This document shows positions 15,432 through 24,400 of a DNA stretch of 36,916 bases, piece by piece. Both the position numbers and the translations under genes were made by a program. This DNA is from a virus, in IMG/VR virus record IMGVR_UViG_3300048121_001433, positions 1-36,916 of that record. One strand, written 5' to 3'. The notes below the pieces were generated by a model, which saw only the letters and a list, made by a program, of their open reading frames with translations, was not told the DNA's origin and did not search any database. Every line of letters starts with the position of its first letter. The first letter of the stretch is position 1.

Positions 15432-18400
15432 TTAACTTACATTGTTTGCACTTAGGAATCCATAATATGTACTCCCCCCATCATAAGTATAGAATACTAA
15501 TATATCTTTTCCATTTGCTGTTAGTGTTGGTGCTGCTCCATTAGCCCATTGTATTATACCAGGCCAACTTACAGTTGCAGTACCACCACTTCCATCTTCC
15601 AACACCAATGTAAATCCAATTGCACGAGGGCCTGTTGGTGCGTTTGAAAGAGAAATTGTTATACTACCAGTTCTATTGATTCTAAAGTTGTTACCTTCAG
15701 TTAAATCTATATTTGTTGTTCCACTTGAATTACCTATATCGTAGTAGTTTTCGTGGAATCTTGTAGAGAATGTAGCATCACTTACATCTAAATCACCAGT
15801 TACATCTAATAAATTACCATTGAATGTTAAATTAGCTTCTGCATTTGCAGTTCCATCACCTTCCATAGTAACAACTCTATCTTCTGCATCATTATCTACA
15901 TTTAATAATCCACTTGAACCAGATGTACCAGATGAGCCCGAAGAACCAGTTTCACCTGATGAACCAGAAGTTCCACTTGTACCACTCGTACCACTACTTC
16001 CAAATAAAGTACCATCTAAACCAGATGTACCAGCAGTACCAGACGAACCTGATGAACCACCCTCTCCAGTTATACCCGATGTACCCGAAGAACCAGAAGT
16101 TCCACCTGTTCCACTACTACCACTACTTCCGAATAAAGTACCATCTAAACCACTTGTACCAGATGTACCAGCCGTTCCAGATGAACCAGCCGTTGATGCA
16201 GTACCAGACGAACCCGATGAACCCGCAGTACCTCTCGTACCACTACTACCACTACTTCCAAATAAAGTACCATCTTGTCCAGAAGTACCTGATGTTCCAG
16301 CTGAACCACTTTCTCCACTCGTACCAGAAGAACCACTTATTCCACTTGTACCGCTTGAACCACTACTTCCGAATAAAGTACCATCTTGTCCAGAAGTACC
16401 TGATGAACCAGCAGTTCCACTTACACCAGATGTTCCACTTTCTCCACTCGTACCACGCGTACCAGAAGAACCAGATGAACCAAAGAAAGTTCCATCAATA
16501 CCACTTGTACCAGTTGTTCCAGAAGTACCTGATGAACCTCCAGTACCAGCAGTACCAGCGGTACCTGTTGAACCTGAAGTTCCCGAAGTACCATGTGTAC
16601 CACTACTTCCAAAGAATGTTCCATCTTGTCCAGAAGAACCTGAAGTACCAGTTGTACCCGATGTACCAGCAGTTGATGAAGTACCAGATGAGCCAGATGA
16701 ACCACCAGTACCAGTTGTTCCAGATGAACCAGCTGAACCAAAGAATGTTCCATCTTGTCCGCTTGTTCCACTCGTTCCACTTACCCCACTACTACCTGAT
16801 GTTCCAGCACCAGAAGTACCAGAAGTACCAGCCGTACCTGATGAACCGAAGAATGTTCCATCAACACCTGATGTACCAGTTGTACCACTTGTCCCACTAC
16901 TACCACTCTCACCGCTTGTACCAGATGTACCTGCTCCACTCGTACCAGAAGTACCAGCCGTACCAAAATTAGTTCCATCTAAACCAGAAGAACCTGAAGT
17001 TCCAGTTGTACCAGAAGAACCTGATGTTCCAGTTGTACCACTCGTTCCAGAAGTTCCAGCAGTACCAAAGTTAGTTCCATCTTGTCCAGATGAACCCGAA
17101 GTACCATTTGTACCATTAGCTCCATTTTCTCCATCAATACCCGATGTACCAGTTGTACCTGAAGAGCCAGCAGTACCAGATGAGCCACTACTACCGCTGG
17201 TTCCAGATGTTCCAGAAGTACCACTACTTCCAAAGAACGTTCCATCTAATCCAGTTGTTCCAGATGTACCATCACTTCCTAATCCAGAAGTACCCGATGA
17301 ACCTGCGGTTCCACTTGAACCAGATGAACCGAAGAATGTTCCATCTACACCAGAAGAACCTGAAGTTCCACTTGTACCAGACGAACCTGCCGAACCACTT
17401 GTCCCACTACTTCCGCTAGTACCATTTGTACCTGATGTACCTGATGTTCCACTACTCCCTTCAGCTGATGTACCAGAACTACCACTTGTTCCAGTTGTTC
17501 CGCTTGTTCCAGTTGTTCCAGAAGTTCCACTTGTTCCACTACTTCCCTCTGCGGATGTACCAGAAGAACCTGATGTTCCACTTGTTCCGCTTGTACCACT
17601 ACTTCCACTTGTTCCAGATGTACCTGATGTACCACTACTTCCTTCAGCAGATGTACCACTTGTTCCTGCTGAACCTGAAGTTCCAGTTGTTCCGCTTGTT
17701 CCAGAAGTACCAGCCGTTCCACTACTTCCCTCAGCTGATGTACCTGATGTACCAGTTGTACCAGAAGTACCAGCTGAACCACTTGTTCCATTAGAACCAG
17801 ATGTACCCGATGTACCTGCTGAACCACTTGTCCCACTACTACCACTCGTTCCAGATGTACCAGAAGTTCCACTACTACCACTCGTTCCATCAGAACCACT
17901 TGTTCCACTACTACCACTCGTTCCAGATGTACCAGAAGTTCCTTCAGAACCAGTTGTTCCAGAAGTTCCAGATGTACCCGATGTACCTGCTGAACCTCCA
18001 CTACCAGACGTTCCACTTGTTCCAGAAGTTCCAGTTGTTCCGCTTGTTCCAGAAGTACCACTTGTACCACTACTTCCACTTGTTCCAGATGAACCTGATG
18101 TTCCGTTTGTACCTGAAGTTCCAGATGTACCAGCCGAACCTGATGAACCTTCTGCTCCACTTGTTCCACTTGTTCCAGAAGTACCTGATGTACCATTAGT
18201 ACCTGTCGAACCAGAAGAACCAGAAGTACCCGATGAACCAGAAGTACCAGCTGAACCTGAAGAACCTTCTTGTCCACTCGTACCACTACTTCCACTACTT
18301 CCGCTTGTTCCACTACTTCCAGAAGAACCACTTGAACCAGAACTTCCGCTTGTACCACTTGTACCAGAACTTCCACTTGTTCCGCTTGTACCACTACTTC

Positions 18401-21400
18401 CACTTGAACCAGATGAACCCGATGAACCGGATGTACCTCCACTACCACTACTTCCGCTTGAACCAGATGTACCCGAAGTTCCACTACTTCCACTTATACC
18501 ACTTGAACCAGATGAACCTGATGTTCCAGAAGAACCTCCCGTACCAGATGAGCCTGAAGTTCCACTTGAACCAGATGTACCTGATGTTCCGTATTTATCA
18601 ACAATGTTTATTGTTCCAAGCATTGAACCATGAACACTACATTGGTAATATATGTTATTAGGAGCATTTTCAGGAACTCTATATTCTATTAAAGTAGAAG
18701 TACTATGAACTCCAGCTCCTGCATCATTATTTGTTGTACCAGGCACAGTTGTATTATCACCAGATTCTAATCTTAATGCAAATGGATGTGATGAACTTAC
18801 ATTTGAAACATCAAAGTAATATAATTCACCCCTTACAAGAGTTAATGATGGTTGGTTTCCACTATATCCATCTATTGTATAATTGTTTCCACCTGGTGTT
18901 CTAACAATGAACAAAGCTCCACCTTCTCTACCAGCAGTACCAGATGTACCACTCGTTCCAGACGAACCTGATGTTCCAGATGTACCAGTTGAACCTGATG
19001 TACCAGCAGTACCAGATGTACCACTACTTCCAGAAGAACCACTTGAGCCGGAAGAACCAGATGTTCCAGACGTTCCTGAAGTTCCACTACTACCACTCGT
19101 TCCACTTGTTCCAGAAGTACCCGATGAACCAGAAGTACCACTACTTCCACTTGAACCAGAAGTACCAGATGAACCTGAAGTTCCACTACTACCACTTGTT
19201 CCAGCGGTTCCACTACTACCACTTGTCCCACTACTACCACCTGTTCCACTTGAACCAGAAGTACCAGCAGTACCACTTGTTCCAGCAGTTCCACTACTAC
19301 CACTTGTACCAGCAGTTCCAGAAGTTCCACTTGAACCAGATGAACCAGCCGTTCCAGTAGTACCACTACTACCAGAAGAACCCGATGTACCACCAGTACC
19401 AGATGTACCACTTACAGCAGTTACATCTCTTTTGAAAACTTTTCCAGTTGATTCATCAATAACTAAAACTGTATCTGAACTACCAGTTTGTAATCCTACA
19501 AATTGTGTACTACCAGATGATACTAAACTACCACTTACTTCAAATCTTCCAACAAATGAACCAGTACCAGTATTTGGTAAGAAATTTTCTCCTAAGAAAT
19601 CACCAGCATTTAAAGCGAATGAAGCAGTTGCTGCATAAGATGCTGAAAGTACAGTCATCGATGCCGTTTGGTCATTTCTTACATAATCTTCAGCAGATAC
19701 AGCGTTTATAGCATAAGATGCTGAAAGAGCGTATGATGCTGAAAGTACAGTCATCGATGCCGTTTGGTCAGTTCTTACAAAGTTATCAGTATTAAAATCA
19801 CCAGCGTTTACGGCGAATGAAGCAGTTTCAGCATATGATGCTGAAAGTACAGTCATTGAAGCCGTTTGGTCATTTTGTATATAGTTATCTAAATTAGCAA
19901 TCTCAGCAAGAGATGCCGAATCGAATCCAAATAAGTTTGATGCAGTTTGAGCTAAATCAGCGTTTCTAGCATATGATGCTGATAATACTGAACCTACTAC
20001 ATCACTACCTTGTACAAATCCTGCTAATCTACCACCAGTACCAATTACTGCTTGTCCACTTGTCAATCCACTAAATGTTACTCTAACCGATGAACTATCG
20101 ATTGATTCTATTGCTTGTGGAATAATCTGTCCATTTGAACCAGTTTCATAAATTTGAACTACTGGATAATCAATAGCGAAATTGTGTTGGAATGTTACCT
20201 GAGTTACATCTGAGAATGGGAATACAGCAGTATCACCAAATTGTGTTACAGGTCTAAATTTGTTTGCATCTGCATCAAATACTAAAATATCTAAATCATC
20301 AGGTACATCTATACCAACATTTTCACCTTGGTATGAACCTACGAATGATGATGTAATTCTTGGTGAGAATATTTCATCCGTTACAGTTATCTTAGATGCA
20401 CTTACATCGTTTTGGAAGGTTACATCTCCGAAAAATGTTGAACCACTATCTATTGACCTAACTACGAATCCATCATCAGGAGTAACCGATGCGGTTACAG
20501 AACCACTAAGTATTCTACTTTGGTCTAATCCTTCAATAGCATCAGCAGGAATATTAAATAATCCCTCACCACTACCACTAAAGAATCCACTTCCAGATGG
20601 TATTTCTATATTACCAATAAAAGTAGAACCACTTGTTGGAGAAAATACCCTAAACCCTTCTATATTATCAACCGATGCACTAATACCACCACTTATGATA
20701 AGATTTAATTCTAAATCTTCTAATGCTTCTGCAGGAATATTAAATAATCCCCCACCATCACCAGTAAATAATGTACCACTAATTGGTTTATTTACGATTA
20801 AACCAGCAGTAGGGTCTACTCTTGCTTCAGCAGCACCAGATACAATTCTATCTAATTCTAAATCTTCAAGTGCATCTAATGGAATATTAAATAATCCACC
20901 ACCATCACCTTTATATAAAGATGCTGTTATTGATTGAGAAACATGTAGAGAACCACTAATTTCTACTTTAACTGAACCTGAGTTTATATTTGAATCTAAG
21001 TTTTCAACTCTAAAGAAACCTAATGGGTCAACTGATGCAGTTACCGAACCAGTAAATATTTTTGATGAATCAATTGCTAAGTTAGCAATATCAATGTTTG
21101 TAATCCCACTACCATCACCAGTAATAATACCACCAACATCTAAAGATTCAGAAATAATAACTGAACCACTAAATGATGAATCTACTGCAATTGATGAGGT
21201 TTCGTTAAATACTTTAAATTCAGTTTCCGATAAAGATGCAGTTGCTGAACCACTTGATAACTGAGTTACGTTTAGTGATAAATTAGCAATATCAATATTT
21301 GTTAAACCACTACCATCACCAGTAAATACTCCACCACCACCAACAGTTATTGAACCAGATGTTACAATTGAACCAGTGAATACTGCTCCACCAGTTGGTG

Positions 21401-24400
21401 CAGTTACTACAAATGTATCACCACTAGCAACCGATGCCGTAGCAGAACCACTTGAGATAAGAGGAGCAGCTGCTGCTTGTACATTTGTTAATTGAGAACC
21501 ATCACCAACAAAGAATGATGCACTTACAGATTCAGCAATATCAACCGAACCAGTTACTGATAAATTTTTACTTCCAGTTAAGAATCCTATTGATACACTA
21601 CCACTTACATCTAAAGATGATTTAAATTCTGAACCACTTATTGCCGTTACTACAAACGATTCTCCACTCTCAACCGATGCCGTAGCAGAACCACTAGCAA
21701 TTACAGGTGATAAATCAGCTTGTACATTTGTTAATTGAGAACCATCCCCTACAAATGAACCAGAGAATGAACCACTAATTTCATCAGCTTCTATTTTATT
21801 AGCTGTTATTTTTTCACTTACATCAAAACTACCAGTTACATCTACATCTCCTTTGAGAATGTTAGTTGTTACTTCTGGAGTTGTACCTAATACATTAAAT
21901 ACATTACCATATGATTCTGATTGTGCTGCGTAATAATATAATTGTGATGGTGCACTAGCTGATGGGGTAATCGTTAAGAAAGCTCCATTAGCACCAGGAT
22001 TTACACTACTACTAACTACATTAATAAAGTATTGAGAACCACTGTCAGAATTTGTACCATCTAAATTTTCTGAAATTTTGAAATCAAATCCAGCATTAGA
22101 ACTATCTGATAAATCAAAATAATAAGGGTTATCTTTAATAGTTTTAAATGTTGCTTTACCAACACCATCTATAAAGTACCTACTTTCTGATATTATTACT
22201 GAACGACTTGTTGGTATATTTTCTAATAAAATAGATGATGAAACTACTAAAGAACCAGTTATAGTAGTATCACCTAATATATCAACATCACCTTGAAGAG
22301 ATGAAGATGTATTTACTACAAATCCCTCATCAGGTGCAATTGATGCGGTAAAAGAACCACTAGCTATAAAACTTCGTTGAATTACATCTTCGGAAAGTGC
22401 CGATAATGGAATATCAAATAAATCTCTACCACTACCACTAAACGAACCACTAAATTCATCAGCTATAATCTTTGGAGTAGTAATTGATTCCGTTACATTT
22501 AATGTTCCATCTATTCTTAGATTATCTTCAATTCGTGAATCTAAGTATGGGAATTCATTAACAACATTAATAACAGCTGACCCAGCCATACCACCATGAT
22601 TCAAACAATAGTAGTAAAGTTGAGTTGGTGTTTCTGATGTTATTAATATACTAACTTGAGAACCTGCACTTCCAGCATCAATACTACCAGTAGTTACACT
22701 TGAAGTATATTCAGTTCCAGAAGAATGAATACCATTTAATGTTGTAGAAAATTTTAATGGGTGAGTTTCATTTGATGTATCTGATTGGTCAAATGTATAT
22801 GTACTACCACTTACTAAATATAAATCTGGATGTATTTGTCCATCTATAAAATATTTGTTACCATCATCAGTTGAACCAACAGTAACTATTTTTGTTAAAT
22901 TATCTTTTATTTGATTTGATGATGAAATAAATACACTACCACTAATAGTTACATCATCTTCAAATCTACCAGTTGAGTTTACTTCAAATCCTCTAGTCGG
23001 ATGAACCGATGCAGTTACTGAACCACTTACAATTCTAAATGCTTCATCTGTAATTGCTGAACGAGGTATATTAAATAAAGATTCACCACTACCACTAAAA
23101 ATAGATGCAGATACAGTTCCACTTACATCAATATCACCATCAAAAGATGCTGATGTATTTACAACAAACCCTAAGTTTGGAGAAATAGATGCCGTTGCTG
23201 AACCACTTGATATTCTTGGAGAATCTTCAGAAAGTGCAGATTGTGGAATATCAAATAAATTAGCACCACTACCACTAAATGATGAACTAACATCAAGTTG
23301 TACATTTCCACTTACAAATAAAGAGCCACTAAATATTGAACCACTTTCAACAGATTTTACTACAAATCCAAAGTTTGGAGAAACTGATGCGGTTACTGAA
23401 CCACTTGATATTAATGGTGCATCCTCTGAAAGTGCTGATTGTGGAATATTAAATAATCCACTACCATCCCCAACAAATCCACTGGAACTTATAAATTTAC
23501 TTGATGTTAAATTACCAAATATAGAAGTATCACCAAATAATGTTTGTTTATCACTTCCAGTATTATCACCAAATATATTTGAACCAGAAGAATAAATTAT
23601 TGATGATGAAATAAAATCAGTAAATATTTCGTTAGCTGTAATTCTACCAACAACAGTTAAATCATTATCAATTGTTAAATCACCTTGTATAGAAGCTGAT
23701 GTATTTACTACAAATCCTAAGTTAGGTGAAATAGATGCGGTTGCTGAACCACTAGCAATTCTAACAGCATCTTCAGAAAGTGCTGATTGAGGGATATTAT
23801 TTAAATCCGAACCATCACCACTAAATGAACCACTAAATGAACCAGTAATTTCATCAGCTATAATTTTTGGAACATCTAATGTTTCTGTTATAGAAACACT
23901 ACCACTAAATTCAGATTTTACTGAACCTGTTCCGAATACTTTAAATGTACCATCGGGTAAAACCGATGCGGTTACTGAACCAGTTGTGATTAAATTAGAA
24001 ATTAGTGCATCTTCAACTAACGCAGATTTTGGTATATCAAATAATTCCGCACCACTACCACTAAATACACTACCACTACTTAATTGAACACTACCACTAA
24101 ATATAGAACCACTATCTATTGAGGTTACTCTAAATACATTATCATCAGTTGAAGCAGTTACACTACCAGTTCCAATAAAAACTGCTTCTCTCGATACTAA
24201 CGCTTCAATTGATTCTTGTGCATCATTAGAAAGTGCTGAGAATGGTATATCAAATAAATCTTCACCACTACCACTATATTTTGAACCACTATTTAATTGA
24301 ACTGCACCACTAACAAATACCGAACCACTTAATTCAGTTGTTACTGAAGCCGTTGATTGTACTCTAAAGAAACCATCAGTTGAAACCGATGCGGTTACTG

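Noticed and set aside
16145-18493. Minus-strand off-frame open frames rich in Val, Leu and Gln.
   Set aside because: They arise from reading the 9-nt Gly-X-Y quasi-repeat one base out of frame. The Gly frame continues through the whole gene with recognisable domains at both ends.
15820-18633. A 937-codon open frame on the plus strand encoding Pro-Val/Glu-Pro repeats (VPDVPEVPLVP).
   Set aside because: It is the exact complement of Gly-Thr-Ser codons. A Gly-X-Y tract with few complementary stop codons automatically opens this frame. It has no ribosome site, fibre conservation explains the DNA, and it opposes all real genes.
11285-19410. Dense short repeats that could be taken for a CRISPR array or minisatellite.
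   Set aside because: There are no constant repeats with unique spacers. The repeats keep reading frame and vary synonymously, as expected for a Gly-X-Y coding tract.
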